Part shown: positions 1-8,652 of the stretch, piece by piece
Numbering within the stretch: the first letter of the stretch is position 1
Layout: every line of letters starts with the position of its first letter
Assembly: GCA_016218965.1 (NCBI GenBank)
Contig: JACRCP010000398.1
Span: 1-43,715 of the forward strand
Direction of reading: 5' to 3'
DNA from: Deltaproteobacteria bacterium
GTDB lineage: Bacteria; Myxococcota; SpSt-1050; JACRCP01
Length of the DNA: 43,715 nt
The notes under the pieces: model-generated
Told to the model about the DNA's origin: nothing
Database searches by the model: none
The model's input: only the letters and a program-made list of their open reading frames with translations
Translations under genes and position numbers: made by a program

Positions 1-159
1 CCACTGCCGCCTGATTTGACCGATCTGCCGTCATCCCTTACGCATCCTCGCCCCTGATTTCGCCCCGACGGCCCCGATTCCTGCCCACCAGCGCGCCTTT
101 CGCATCCTCAACCCCCGCCCCCACCGCATGACCCCCGCCCGTCCGGCCCTCGGTAGCTG

Positions 160-204
160 GCACCTTTGCCCGTCGCACCTTTGCCCGTCGCACCTTTGCC
201 CGTC
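160..204. repeat. 15-bp tandem repeat, three perfect copies
   Basis: The unit GCACCTTTGCCCGTC occurs at 160-174, 175-189 and 190-204 without mismatch. It lies in non-coding DNA. Its length is divisible by three, so copy changes would keep frame if it were translated, but no convincing gene covers it. Confidence 0.9.
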
Positions 205-290
205 AACGGCCCGCCGGTGAAGACGAACGTGCAGACGAACGCCATCGAAGCCGCCACCAACTTCAGGCGGTAGTGCGGTAGCGGAGGAAG

Positions 291-374
291 TGACCCATGA
301 CCCACGGCTGGCGACCGACGACTCAAGACGGCGGCTGGAAGCTGATGGCCGATGGCTGTTCGCTGACTCCTGGC
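291..374. repeat. Degenerate heptanucleotide array
   Basis: About twelve consecutive 7-bp units can be read, starting TGACCCA, TGACCCA, CGGCTGG, CGACCGA, CGACTCA, then AGACGGC, GGCTGGA, AGCTGAT, GGCCGAT, GGCTGTT, CGCTGAC and TCCTGGC. Units are strongly diverged but the phase of seven holds. The CGACTCA unit also occurs in the arrays near 12.1 kb and 27.6 kb. Confidence 0.6.
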
Positions 375-668
375 TGCCCCTTTCACGTAGACGAAGCTCC
401 GCCGCTCGGTTTCTTTCTCGAAGCCGCCAATTCGATAAGACCTGTCCGATTACCTCCGCAGGAACCAGTCTCGCAGAACCAAGTCCCGGACCCCATGCCG
501 CCCTCCCAACCGTTCTGCCATCGTCTGGCGCTGTCAGAATAACCCAAACGCCACAAATCCTCAAGCAGCGATTTTCGATTTTCGAGGGAATATTCGATCT
601 GCATCACCGAAGCCCTTGGATCACACCCGATCGTGACCGGGCCTTTCGGGGTTTTTGGGGTTTGAGTG

Positions 669-697
669 TTGACATCCCGCGCGGCGGAAACTACAGT
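669..697 (+). promoter_or_regulatory. Candidate sigma70-type promoter for the 775 lipoprotein
   Basis: A perfect TTGACA (669-674) is followed by a 17-bp spacer and TACAGT (692-697), four of six matches to the -10 consensus. It lies 78 bp upstream of the start codon. Confidence 0.45.
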
Positions 698-774
698 GCC
701 CGAAACTGCGGCGCCATGGCCGCGCGGTTCGACAATCGCGAGCAACTGACAGGGGATCGAAAGGAGACGAAACC

Positions 775-1392
775 ATGAGATCGGTCACGACAGTCGCAGC
801 AACATTGATGGTCGTTTTGCTGGCCGCCGGCGCGGTGCTGTTCGTCGCCGGGTGTGCCGAAGCGAAGCACGCTAGCATCCCTGGGCTCGCCATCCCCCCG
901 CACATCAAGTTCAAGGGACTCGAACGGAACCACTACGAGATCGTGACGACCGCCAAGGGCGAAGGCTGCGCGACCTTCTACGGGCTCTTCCCCCTCCCAA
1001 TCTTCTGGATTGATGCCGAGAACATCCGTGCCGACGTCTACGGGTTTTACCCCGGCAGCATCTCGCGCGAGATCGCCACGTTCAAGGCCATCCAGAGCGT
1101 CCCGGATGCCGACGCCCTCTTCTGGCCGCGTTTTTCCGACAAGATAGAGGCGGGCGGGATCTGGTACTACAAGGTCTGCTCGACCGTCATAGGGAAGGCC
1201 ATCCGTTTCAAAACCGACGGCCAGGCGGTCCAGGCGCCGGCCTACCCGACGCAACAGTACCAACAGCCGCAGTATGCTCCGCAGCCCGCGCCTGCACCTG
1301 TGCCGTATCCGCCTCCAGCGGCGCCGGGCGGCTACCAGCCCATGGTGTACCCGCCGCAGCAGCAACCGGCGCCGGGACAGCACAGGCAATAG
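775..1392 (+). CDS. Lipoprotein with Pro/Gln-rich tail
   Basis: This 205-residue protein has an N-terminal hydrophobic segment ending in VAGC (Cys at about residue 27), a good lipobox, so it is probably a lipid-anchored envelope protein. A central region of about 110 residues with no family I recognise is followed by a tail (about residues 155-205) rich in Pro, Gln, Ala and Tyr. Such tails are common in flexible envelope proteins. The start ATG follows AAAGGAG at about 10 bases. The stop (1390-1392) directly abuts the stop of the convergent RND gene at 1393, and I see no terminator between them. Function unknown. Confidence 0.75.
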   Translation: MRSVTTVAATLMVVLLAAGAVLFVAGCAEAKHASIPGLAIPPHIKFKGLERNHYEIVTTAKGEGCATFYGLFPLPIFWIDAENIRADVYGFYPGSISREIATFKAIQSVPDADALFWPRFSDKIEAGGIWYYKVCSTVIGKAIRFKTDGQAVQAPAYPTQQYQQPQYAPQPAPAPVPYPPPAAPGGYQPMVYPPQQQPAPGQHRQ

Positions 1393-4300
1393 TCAAGTGC
1401 GCTCCTTGCGTCCCTCGAACATGGCGTAAAGCACGGGGCACAGGACAAGTGTCACGACGGTGGCGACGACCAGGCCGCCCATCACTGTCGTCCCGAACGG
1501 CTGCCACTGTTCGGAACCTTCACCCTTGAACGTCGCCATCGGGAGCATGCCGAAGAACATGGACAGCGCGGTCATGAGCACCGGGCGCAGGCGGTTGCGG
1601 CCGCCCTCAATGACCGCGTCGCGGACGCTTGCCCCCCCCTCGCGGAGCCGGTTGATGTAGTCGATCAGGACCACGCCGTTCTTTACGGCGAGCCCGCCCA
1701 CAAGGATGAGTCCAACGAACGCCATCATCGAGAGCGTCTTCCCGAGAATCAGAAGCGCGAGCATCGCGCCGACGGTGCCGAACGGGAGCGCCATTAGCAT
1801 GATGAACGGTCCGCGGAATGACTCGAACTGGCCGGCCATGACCATGTAGACCAGCAGGATCGAGAGCAGCAGCGCCATCCAGAGCCACTTGAACGCTTTC
1901 ATCTGCTCCTCGCGCGCGCCGCCGAGCTTGAGCGAGAATCCTTCGGGGACCATGACGTCCTTGAACTTCTCCTGGATCTCCACTGACGCCGAGCCGAGGT
2001 CTCGCCCGATGAGATCGGCGCCGACTTTGATGACGCGGTCCCGGTCCTTGCGTTCGATCTTGAGCGGGCCGAACCCCCGTTCGACCGCCGCAAAGTTGCC
2101 GATGGCGATCTTCTCGCCGGTGACCGACGAGATTGTGAGCTTCTCGATATCCGCGACCTCGCGCCGGTCCTCCGGCCGCAGCTTGAAAAACACGTCGAAC
2201 TCGTCGCCCTCCTCGCGGAATTTCGTGACCGAGGTCCCGGCGAGCGCGGTGTTCACCGCCATCGCGACCTGGTAGATGTTCATCCCCATCGCCGACGCCT
2301 TCTTCCTGTCGAGCACAATCTGCAGCTCGGGGACCCCCTCTTTCCGGCTGATCTCGATGTCGTGGAGCCCCTTCACCGTACGGAGCATCTCCGCCGTGTC
2401 CTCGGCGAGCTTCCGCGCCTTGGCGAGTTCGTACCCGCGCACCTCGACCGAGATCGGCTTGCCGCCGAAAAGGAAACCGGCGTAGGGGTCCTCGGCGGTC
2501 AGGTTGACCGTCGCCCCCGGATAGCTCGCAAGCAGCGGCCGGAGCCGCTGGGCGACCTCCTCCGACGAGACGTTGCGATGCTCCGCGTCCACGAGCCGGA
2601 GGATGATCTGACCGAGGTTCGACCCCATCCCCGTGCCGAAGATCATCTCGATGCTCTCGCCGCCGTACCCCCACGAGGCCATGATGGCGCTCTTCTCGGG
2701 GACGTTCTTGTACATCACGTCAATCGAGTCGCGGATGATCGCCCCGGTGTCGTCGGTGCGTGCCCCCTCGGGGAGCTTCACGTCGATGGTGACCTGGCTG
2801 ATGTCCTGCTTCGGCATGAACTCGGTTCCGACGTACCCCGAAAGCGCCATGGAGCCGGCGAAGAACGCGAAGGCGCCCGCCACGACGGTTTTCCGGAACC
2901 GCAACGCCCAGGACAGGATGGCGCCGTATGCGTTCTCCACCCGCTCGAGCACGGCGCCCAGCGCCCCGAAGACAGCGGTCCCCGTCCGGGTGTGGCGGGT
3001 GTCGAACCCCCGCGGCATGAACCGCGCGGTCAACATCGGCACGAACAGCAGCGCCGTGAGCAGCGAGGCCATCAGCGCAAGGATCAAGATCCACGCCATC
3101 TGCTTGAAAATGACACCGACGATTCCGCCTATGAAGATTATCGGCACGAAGATCGCCACGTTGGTGAGCGTTGCCACGACCACCGCCAACGAGACCTCCG
3201 CTGTCCCCTCGACCGCCGCGATGTCCGCGCGCTTCCCCCGCGTCAGGTGCCGGTGGATGTTGTCGATGACCACAATCGCGTCGTCGACGACCAGACCGAC
3301 GGCAATGGCCAGCGCGGCAAGCGAGAGCATGTTGAGCGTGTACCCCGACCAGTACATGAGAAGGAACGTGACGATGAGCGAAGTGGGGAGCGAAACCGAA
3401 ACGATGAGGCTCGCCCTCAGGTTCCTGAGGAACCCGATGAGGATGAGGATCACGAGGATGCCGCCGAGCATCAAATCGTTCTTGAGCGTGGAGAGCGACG
3501 CCTTGATGTTGTTCGAGAAGTCCCGGATGACGGCGATCTTCACGTCCTCGGGGATGTTCTTCTTCAGCCGCACGAGCTCCTCGTGGATCGCGTCGACCAC
3601 CTCGACGGTGTTCGCGGTCGACTGCTTTTGGACGATCAGCATCACGCCGCGGTTCCGGTTTATCTCGACGAACGAGGTCTGCTCCTCGGGAGAGTCGCGC
3701 ACCTCCGCGACGTCGCGCAGCCTGACCACCTGACCCTCGAAACCGCCGATGACCGTGTCACCGACCTCCTCGATCCCCCGGTACTCGGCCGGAACACGGA
3801 CAAGGAAGTCGGTCCGCCCGGTTTCGAGGTGCCCGCCCGGGACGGACATGTTCGACGTGAGAACCGCAAGCTGGATCTGGTCGAGCCCAATCTTGTAGGC
3901 GGCGAGGCGGTCGCGGTCGAGCAGGACGCGGATCTGGCGTTCGGCCCCCCCGCGGACGATGACGGTCCCCACGCCCCCCACGCGCTCGAGGGGGCGGGCG
4001 ATCTCGTCCTTGACGATCTTCTTCAGGCGGGGGTACGATTCCTCGGCGTTGATCCCGAAGATCACTATCGGCATCATCGAGGGGTCGAACCGGAATATCA
4101 TCGGCCGTTCGGCATCGGAGGGCATGTACTTCCGCGCAAAGTCGATCTTCTCGCGGACGTCGACGCTGATCTCGTCGAGGTTCGCCCCCCAGTCGAAACT
4201 CATCATCACGAACGAGACCCCCTCCTGCGAGGTGGACTCGAGCTTCGAGAGCCGCTGGACGGTCGAGACGTACTGTTCGAGCGGCCGCGTAATCCGCGAC

Positions 4301-4479
4301 TCGATCTCCTGCGGACCCGCCCCCTTGTAAACGGTGATGATCCCAATCACGGGGATGTCCATGGCGGGCATGAGGTCGAGTTGGATGAAGGCGAGCGAGA
4401 AAAGCCCTAGGATGACCATCGCGGAGAACACGACGGTCGTCGCGACGGGACGTTTTACGCCAAATTCCGGAAGCGTCAC
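1393..4479 (-). CDS. RND-family efflux pump inner-membrane permease
   Basis: At 1028 residues this has the usual length of an AcrB/MdtB-type transporter. It starts with the typical TM1 (about 12-32) and has the TM4 motif GLVVDDAIVVIDN (about residues 396-408), whose adjacent aspartates carry protons in the drug/lipophile (HAE) type of pump. Two large periplasmic loops and a second membrane-segment block near the C-terminus complete the duplicated RND layout. The start is GTG, overlapping the stop of the adaptor gene in a GTGA arrangement, so the two are translationally coupled. With the upstream adaptor and the divergent tolC-like gene it forms a three-part exporter. Substrate cannot be told from sequence; a hydrophobic toxic compound is likely given the TetR regulator. 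Confidence 0.93.
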   Translation of the reverse strand: MTLPEFGVKRPVATTVVFSAMVILGLFSLAFIQLDLMPAMDIPVIGIITVYKGAGPQEIESRITRPLEQYVSTVQRLSKLESTSQEGVSFVMMSFDWGANLDEISVDVREKIDFARKYMPSDAERPMIFRFDPSMMPIVIFGINAEESYPRLKKIVKDEIARPLERVGGVGTVIVRGGAERQIRVLLDRDRLAAYKIGLDQIQLAVLTSNMSVPGGHLETGRTDFLVRVPAEYRGIEEVGDTVIGGFEGQVVRLRDVAEVRDSPEEQTSFVEINRNRGVMLIVQKQSTANTVEVVDAIHEELVRLKKNIPEDVKIAVIRDFSNNIKASLSTLKNDLMLGGILVILILIGFLRNLRASLIVSVSLPTSLIVTFLLMYWSGYTLNMLSLAALAIAVGLVVDDAIVVIDNIHRHLTRGKRADIAAVEGTAEVSLAVVVATLTNVAIFVPIIFIGGIVGVIFKQMAWILILALMASLLTALLFVPMLTARFMPRGFDTRHTRTGTAVFGALGAVLERVENAYGAILSWALRFRKTVVAGAFAFFAGSMALSGYVGTEFMPKQDISQVTIDVKLPEGARTDDTGAIIRDSIDVMYKNVPEKSAIMASWGYGGESIEMIFGTGMGSNLGQIILRLVDAEHRNVSSEEVAQRLRPLLASYPGATVNLTAEDPYAGFLFGGKPISVEVRGYELAKARKLAEDTAEMLRTVKGLHDIEISRKEGVPELQIVLDRKKASAMGMNIYQVAMAVNTALAGTSVTKFREEGDEFDVFFKLRPEDRREVADIEKLTISSVTGEKIAIGNFAAVERGFGPLKIERKDRDRVIKVGADLIGRDLGSASVEIQEKFKDVMVPEGFSLKLGGAREEQMKAFKWLWMALLLSILLVYMVMAGQFESFRGPFIMLMALPFGTVGAMLALLILGKTLSMMAFVGLILVGGLAVKNGVVLIDYINRLREGGASVRDAVIEGGRNRLRPVLMTALSMFFGMLPMATFKGEGSEQWQPFGTTVMGGLVVATVVTLVLCPVLYAMFEGRKERT

Positions 4480-5657
4480 CTGCCGCCTCCCGCGGGCTGC
4501 GCCTTCACCGGCGCGCCGTCCTTCAGCCGCTGCTGGCCGACCACCACCAGCGACTCGCCGCCGGAGAGTCCCGAAAGGACCTCGTAGACCGTCCCGTCGA
4601 GAAACCCCGTCGTGACGTTGCGGCGGGCGGACCTCCCCCCCTCGACAACGAACACGTTGCGCCCCGACTCCGACTCGATCACCGCGTCCTGCGGCAGCAA
4701 CACGGCGTTCTCGCGCGTCACGACGATGATTGCCACACGCGCGAACATGCCGGGTTTGATCAGCCCGTCGGCGTTTTCGAGCATCACTTCGACTTCGGTC
4801 GTGCGGTTGTGGGGGTTGACTATCGGCGCCACGTTCGTGACCCGGCCCGAGAAAACGCGGTCACGGTAGGCGTCGAGGCGGACCTCGGCCTCAAGCCCTG
4901 CCTTGACCCGCGCGATGTCCTTCTCGACGATGCCTATGAGAACTTTGACGCGGTCCATGTCCACGATGGTCACAATCGGGGCGGCCTTCATCATCTGGGC
5001 CGAAGTGACCACCTCGCCTGCGTCGATGTGTTTCTTCGCAATTACGCCGGCCATGGTGGCCACAATGACGGCGTCCTTGAGCTGGCTGTCCGCAAGACCC
5101 ACGGTCCCCTCGAGCTGATCAACCTGGCTCTTCGCCGCCAGGTAGCCGGTCTGCATGTCGTCCCACAGCTTCTGCGCGACGGCCCCCTCCTTGTGAAGCT
5201 TCTCGAGCCTCCGGTAGTTGGCCTCCATGTTCTTGAGATTCGCGCGCGCCATCTCGAGACCGGCCCTGGCCTGTTGCGCCTGAAAACCCGCCTTTTCCCT
5301 GTCGACAACCGCGACGAGCTGGCCTTTTCTGACGCGATCCCCTTCCTTGACCTTGAGTGAGGTGAGCGCGCCCGGCACATTCGAGAAGAGCGTCACCATC
5401 TTCTCGGGAGCTATGTTCCCGGTGACCGAGACCACATCGCGCACCGCCCCCTTTTTCACAGTCTCGACCGCCACTGGAATCGCGTAGTCGTCGGCCTTTT
5501 TCGCGGTCGCCGCCTTTTCGCCGCACCCCGCCGCGCCCCCCGCCGCCACGGCGCAGGCAACGACCGCCGCGGCGACCCGATTCCCGCCCGATCGCCGAAG
5601 CCTGAAGCCCGAAGCCTGAAGCCTGAAGCCTGAATGCTTGATGTTGTTTTTGATCAT
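4476..5657 (-). CDS. RND efflux periplasmic adaptor (membrane fusion protein), lipoprotein
   Basis: This 393-residue protein is an HlyD/AcrA-type adaptor. The ATG at 5657 overlaps the tetR stop (ATGA). The hydrophobic N-terminus ends in GGAAGC (Cys at about residue 47), a lipobox. Then come a barrel-sandwich (lipoyl) segment, an alpha-hairpin from about residue 100 (GLEMARANLKNMEANYRRLEKL onward, charged and heptad-like), the second lipoyl half (MAGVIAKKHIDAGEVV), a beta-barrel domain and a membrane-proximal domain. It bridges the RND pump and the outer-membrane channel. Oddly, the region before the signal sequence (about residues 8-24, HSGFRLQASGFRLRRSG) is encoded by a 7-bp tandem repeat, unlike the rest of the gene. 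No ATG or GTG start lies between the repeat and the hydrophobic core. Confidence 0.9.
   Translation of the reverse strand: MIKNNIKHSGFRLQASGFRLRRSGGNRVAAAVVACAVAAGGAAGCGEKAATAKKADDYAIPVAVETVKKGAVRDVVSVTGNIAPEKMVTLFSNVPGALTSLKVKEGDRVRKGQLVAVVDREKAGFQAQQARAGLEMARANLKNMEANYRRLEKLHKEGAVAQKLWDDMQTGYLAAKSQVDQLEGTVGLADSQLKDAVIVATMAGVIAKKHIDAGEVVTSAQMMKAAPIVTIVDMDRVKVLIGIVEKDIARVKAGLEAEVRLDAYRDRVFSGRVTNVAPIVNPHNRTTEVEVMLENADGLIKPGMFARVAIIVVTRENAVLLPQDAVIESESGRNVFVVEGGRSARRNVTTGFLDGTVYEVLSGLSGGESLVVVGQQRLKDGAPVKAQPAGGGR
5600..5634 (-). repeat. Heptanucleotide array inside the adaptor gene
   Basis: Five 7-bp units read on the plus strand as GCCTGAA, GCCCGAA, GCCTGAA, GCCTGAA, GCCTGAA, with a decayed unit GCCGAA just before (5594-5599). 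On the coding strand it gives the duplicated peptide SGFRLQA/SGFRLRR, since a 7-bp unit read in triplets repeats its peptide every 21 bases. Confidence 0.9.
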
Positions 5658-6313
5658 CCCGCCTGCCTCCCCGCCGCGCCGTCCGGAGACCCTGCGCCGT
5701 TGATGAAAAAGTCCATGAAGAACGGGGCCTTTCCGACCAGGCTGTACTCGACCGGCGAGAACAGCCATTCGTGAAAGAGCTCGTGCTGGATCCCCAAAAA
5801 CATGTGTGCGAGGTCCTTGGGGTCTATCGGGCGGAGCCCGCCCTCCCTGATCCCCTGGAACATGAGCTTCGCATAAACGTCTATGAACTTCGCGTACCAC
5901 ACCTGCCCCTTGGAAGTGAACGTGCCGATGAGCTCGGTCGTGGCGTGCGCCGTCTGCTGGATCATGAGCTTCGAGAACGAGCGGCTCGAATCGGCGAACT
6001 CGAACGACTCGCGGACGACGGCCTCGAACTTTTCAACAAAGGGGCCCGGCCCATCGATGACCCGGTTCAGCGTGCCGGCGAGCATCATCAGCCCCTCGTC
6101 GATTACCGTGACGTATAGGTCCTCCTTGCTGCGGAAGTAGTTGTAGATCGTGCCCGCGGAATATCCCGCGCGCGCCGCGACCTCCTCCATCTTGGCGAAG
6201 TAGAACCCCTTCTCGCTGAAGACCTCGCGCGCGGCGGCAAGGATAGCCTCGCGGTGCCTGGCCTTCTCGCCCTCCTTGCGAAGACGCTGTTGGGCGTCTT
6301 TTGCTGCTTCCAT
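5654..6313 (-). CDS. TetR/AcrR-family transcriptional regulator
   Basis: A 219-residue regulator with a TetR-type helix-turn-helix at about residues 20-66 (AAREVFSEKGFYFAKMEEVA, then AGYSAGTIYNYFRSKEDLY), the most conserved part of the family. The C-terminal ligand domain is diverged, as usual. The ATG at 6313 is preceded by GAGGTGAG. It is the first gene of a three-gene operon with the adaptor and the RND pump, joined by 4-bp overlaps, and is divergent from the tolC-like gene. By analogy with AcrR-type systems it probably represses its own operon and perhaps tolC, and is released by a pump substrate. A palindrome at the likely transcription start supports autoregulation. Confidence 0.92.
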   Translation of the reverse strand: MEAAKDAQQRLRKEGEKARHREAILAAAREVFSEKGFYFAKMEEVAARAGYSAGTIYNYFRSKEDLYVTVIDEGLMMLAGTLNRVIDGPGPFVEKFEAVVRESFEFADSSRSFSKLMIQQTAHATTELIGTFTSKGQVWYAKFIDVYAKLMFQGIREGGLRPIDPKDLAHMFLGIQHELFHEWLFSPVEYSLVGKAPFFMDFFINGAGSPDGAAGRQAG

Positions 6314-6332
6314 GTCTCACCTCTGCGAGGTT

Positions 6333-6346
6333 TGAACGAACGTTCA
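6333..6346. promoter_or_regulatory. Candidate TetR operator
   Basis: TGAACGAACGTTCA has inverted arms TGAAC and GTTCA around a 4-bp centre, and contains the perfect palindrome GAACGTTC. It lies just downstream of the -10 box of the minus-strand promoter, where a bound repressor would block initiation. Confidence 0.5.
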
Positions 6347-6347
6347 C

Positions 6348-6376
6348 CATTTACATCGTTGGGCATTCATTGTCAA
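6348..6376 (-). promoter_or_regulatory. Candidate promoter of tetR-MFP-RND operon
   Basis: On the minus strand a perfect TTGACA (plus-strand 6371-6376) is followed by a 17-bp spacer and TAAATG (6348-6353), a weak -10 box. The candidate operator follows immediately. Confidence 0.45.
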
Positions 6377-6390
6377 TACCCTAATTTGAC

Positions 6391-6419
6391 TTGACAAAAC
6401 AGAAAAGATGGGGTTTCAT
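6391..6419 (+). promoter_or_regulatory. Candidate promoter of the tolC-like gene
   Basis: TTGACA (6391-6396), a 17-bp spacer and TTTCAT (6414-6419, four of six matches). It is back to back with the minus-strand promoter. The palindrome at 6333 is 45 bp upstream of this -35 box, so one regulator could affect both directions. Confidence 0.45.
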
Positions 6420-6487
6420 CTGAACCGTGCTTCACGTGAATGAACCGTCATTTCCACCCCGGTAGGCAGGGAAGGCGCGAAGATAAG

Positions 6488-7942
6488 ATGATAATGAAGA
6501 CCTCGTGGACAGCAGTGGCGTTCTTTATCGCGTTTCCCTCCGTAGCCTTCGGACAGGACAAGGTGACGCTTGATGAATCGGTCTGCACGGCGCTTCGGCA
6601 GAACCGTCAGGTCCGGGCCGCGTCCGAAAAGGCGGCCGGGCAGGAGTACAACGTCAAGGGCGCCTTCGCCGACTTCCTGCCCAAAGGAAAGGTCCAAGGC
6701 CAGTACTTCCGGACGGGACCCATAGCTACGCTCGAATTCGACATCGCAAGTTCCTTCACGCCCGACCCGAACAAGTTCCCCGACAGGTTCAAGAGCGACC
6801 CCAATTTTGCGAAGTGGCTCGACTATTTTGGAGGATTCGCCTCCGCGCTCCCCCCGCCGACCGCAATGGAAGTAAGCGAACCCGACCAGGTGTCGCTCCA
6901 GTTCAGGGTCGAACAGCCTTTGTTCTCGCTCTACCCCATCTACCAGGGATACGAGATGCAGAAGGACGGCCTCGAGATGGCGAGGCTCGCGCAGAAGGTG
7001 ACCGAACAGGAGGTCCGAGCGCAGGTGGTGACGACGTATCTTGGAGCGCTCAAGGCGAAAAAGATGCTCTCAATCGCAATGGAGGCGGTCGAGCTGATAG
7101 GTGCGCACCTCGACCAGGCCAAGAAGTTCGTGGCGGCGGGCGTCGCGCACATCTCGGACCAGCTCATGGCCGAGGTGAAGCTCGCCGACGCAAAAAACAA
7201 CGTGGTGCGCGCCGAAAACGGGATCCGCCTGGGCACCGCCGGCCTCGCGATGATGATGGGCGGGCGTCCGTCAGGCGATTTCGACCTCGTCGATATCGTC
7301 GCCGGCGAGTCGACAGCCATCCCCAGGGTTGCCATGGGCCTTCGGGAGCTCGAGGATGCCGCCCGCACAAAACGCTCGGAGCTCCGGATCATCGACCGGC
7401 AGGTCGACCTTGCCGAACGGAACGTGAAGCTGCAGTGGAGCAACTACATCCCGCAATCGGCGCTTGTGGGGAGCTACGGCTACCAGCACGGCAACACGTT
7501 CATGCCGGATTGGTCGTGGGCCGTCGGTGGCGTCGCGAGCCTCACCTTCTGGGACTGGCTCAAGACCCACGACCAGATCCAGGCAGCCAAACACAGTCTG
7601 TCCGAGGCAAAGGAAAACCGCGAATACGCCCGCGAGGGGATCGTGTTCTCGGTCAAGCAGGCATTCTTCGACCTCCGCTCGACCGAGCAGGTCATCACAA
7701 CTGGAGAGGCCGCTATCAAAGAGGCGAAAGAAAACCACCGCGTGGCCAGGATGAAGTACGATGCCCAGATGGCGACCAGCGTTGACGTCCTCGATGCGGC
7801 GATGATGCTTGCGAAAGCGAAGGCCGACTACTACGCCGCGGTCTACGACTTCTGGGCGGCGCTCGCCAGACTCGCCCGCGCGGTCGAGAGCGACGAGGAG
7901 ACTTTCACGGGCGCCAAGCCGCTCGTGGGGAAGTGCCAGTGA
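6488..7942 (+). CDS. TolC-family outer-membrane efflux channel
   Basis: A 484-residue protein with a signal peptide (MKTSWTAVAFFIAFPSVAFG, cut near residue 22) and two related halves rich in long amphipathic helices (for example KAKKMLSIAMEAVELIGAHL and RSTEQVITTGEAAIKEAKEN). This is the duplicated layout of TolC-type trimeric channels. I place the start at 6488 because it puts the signal peptide at the N-terminus; an in-frame ATG at 6440 would add a charged leader. It is divergent from the tetR-adaptor-pump operon and likely supplies its outer-membrane exit duct. A heptanucleotide array follows the stop. Confidence 0.88.
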   Translation: MIMKTSWTAVAFFIAFPSVAFGQDKVTLDESVCTALRQNRQVRAASEKAAGQEYNVKGAFADFLPKGKVQGQYFRTGPIATLEFDIASSFTPDPNKFPDRFKSDPNFAKWLDYFGGFASALPPPTAMEVSEPDQVSLQFRVEQPLFSLYPIYQGYEMQKDGLEMARLAQKVTEQEVRAQVVTTYLGALKAKKMLSIAMEAVELIGAHLDQAKKFVAAGVAHISDQLMAEVKLADAKNNVVRAENGIRLGTAGLAMMMGGRPSGDFDLVDIVAGESTAIPRVAMGLRELEDAARTKRSELRIIDRQVDLAERNVKLQWSNYIPQSALVGSYGYQHGNTFMPDWSWAVGGVASLTFWDWLKTHDQIQAAKHSLSEAKENREYAREGIVFSVKQAFFDLRSTEQVITTGEAAIKEAKENHRVARMKYDAQMATSVDVLDAAMMLAKAKADYYAAVYDFWAALARLARAVESDEETFTGAKPLVGKCQ

Positions 7943-7946
7943 GCGA

Positions 7947-7981
7947 GCGAACAGCGGGTGGCGGGTAGCGAGCAGCGGGCA
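7947..7981. repeat. Heptanucleotide array after tolC
   Basis: Five 7-bp units, GCGAACA, GCGGGTG, GCGGGTA, GCGAGCA and GCGGGCA, begin 5 bp past the stop codon. Confidence 0.7.
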
Positions 7982-8094
7982 ACAAACGGCTCCGCACGGG
8001 CGAATTCCGCCCCCCAAAAAAAGCCGGCCTTCTCGGATCCCCTGTAAATCCAAAGACATGGGACATGGCATGTCTGTTGCTGTTTCGGGCCGCC

Positions 8095-8547
8095 ATGTCC
8101 CGGTCTTCAAAGGCGATTGCCGCGATGTTCCCGGTGCTCGCCGCGTCTGCGCTCGCGTGCGGCTCCAGCGGCAACCCGGAAACAAACCCAAGGCCCCTCG
8201 CCGCCGACACCCCATCTTTGTCGTTTGTGCTCGACACCGTAACGACGTGCCGGGCGGACGGGTACGAGGGAACGACGACCGAGCCGACGGTCGTGACGTT
8301 GGACGGCCACACCATCACCTTCGGCTCCGAAGACGAGATCCTCTCCGGCATCCCTCTCCCTGCTTTGACGGCGGACGGCGCCTTCGCAATCGAACCCATG
8401 ACGATTGAGACGGGAGAGATGTTCGGCGAGGTCCGTCTTCTCCGCGCCCGCGGCAGAGTCGAAGCCGACTCGCTGCAATTGGAGTACGAGTTCGAAGTTC
8501 TCGACGTTTCGTGCAGGACCGAGACCCTAGGGAGCAAGGCGGACTAA
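8095..8547 (+). CDS. Small lipoprotein of unknown function
   Basis: A 150-residue protein with an N-terminal hydrophobic stretch ending in SALAC (Cys at about residue 22), a plausible lipobox. The rest is acidic, with many Thr, Glu and Val residues suggesting a beta-rich domain and Cys near residues 50 and 140. I recognise no family. I chose the ATG at 8095, which begins a normal signal peptide; the frame is also open to an ATG at 8065. A clear terminator follows the gene, so it is probably transcribed alone. Confidence 0.6.
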   Translation: MSRSSKAIAAMFPVLAASALACGSSGNPETNPRPLAADTPSLSFVLDTVTTCRADGYEGTTTEPTVVTLDGHTITFGSEDEILSGIPLPALTADGAFAIEPMTIETGEMFGEVRLLRARGRVEADSLQLEYEFEVLDVSCRTETLGSKAD

Positions 8548-8575
8548 CTGCCCGATATCACGACCGTTTTGGCCA

Positions 8576-8606
8576 GCCCGGCTCCGAATGCCGGGCCTTT
8601 TTGTTT
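8576..8606 (+). terminator. Rho-independent terminator
   Basis: Stem GCCCGGC (8576-8582), loop of 7, GCCGGGC (8590-8596), then CTTTTTGTTTT. It separates the small lipoprotein from groES. Confidence 0.85.
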
Positions 8607-8623
8607 TGGGCCGCCCGCGTCCC

Positions 8624-8652
8624 TTGACACCCTGACAACCGATGATTAAGTT
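8624..8652 (+). promoter_or_regulatory. Candidate groESL promoter
   Basis: TTGACA (8624-8629), a 17-bp spacer and TAAGTT (8647-8652). I found no CIRCE element (TTAGCACTC/GAGTGCTAA) between it and groES, so HrcA control is not supported, and there is no good sigma32 -10 sequence. Confidence 0.4.

Larger units (their letters stand above)
1..774. other. Leader region without a convincing gene
   Basis: No open frame here has a ribosome site plus protein-like composition. The stretch holds three perfect copies of a 15-bp unit (160-204), a 7-bp-period tract (291-374) and, near its end, a promoter for the lipoprotein at 775. Open frames on both strands cross the repeats and translate into low-complexity peptides, so I treat them as chance frames in GC-rich DNA. 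Confidence 0.55.

Noticed and set aside
160..204. CRISPR-like repeat
   Set aside because: The three copies are directly adjacent with no spacers and the unit is only 15 bp.
108..386. Minus-strand frame with a short hydrophobic stretch and TGKGA repeats
   Set aside because: The repeats are the 15-bp tandem unit, the rest is a heptamer array, and there is no ribosome site before the hydrophobic part.
610..660. Rho-independent terminator near GGGCCTTTCGGGGTTTTT
   Set aside because: The GC-rich bases do not form a proper stem; only short pairings with a long loop are possible.
2362..4410. Long plus-strand open frame opposite the RND pump gene
   Set aside because: Composition is Arg/Asp/His/Val-rich as expected for an antisense frame in GC-rich coding DNA, and the minus strand encodes a complete conserved transporter.
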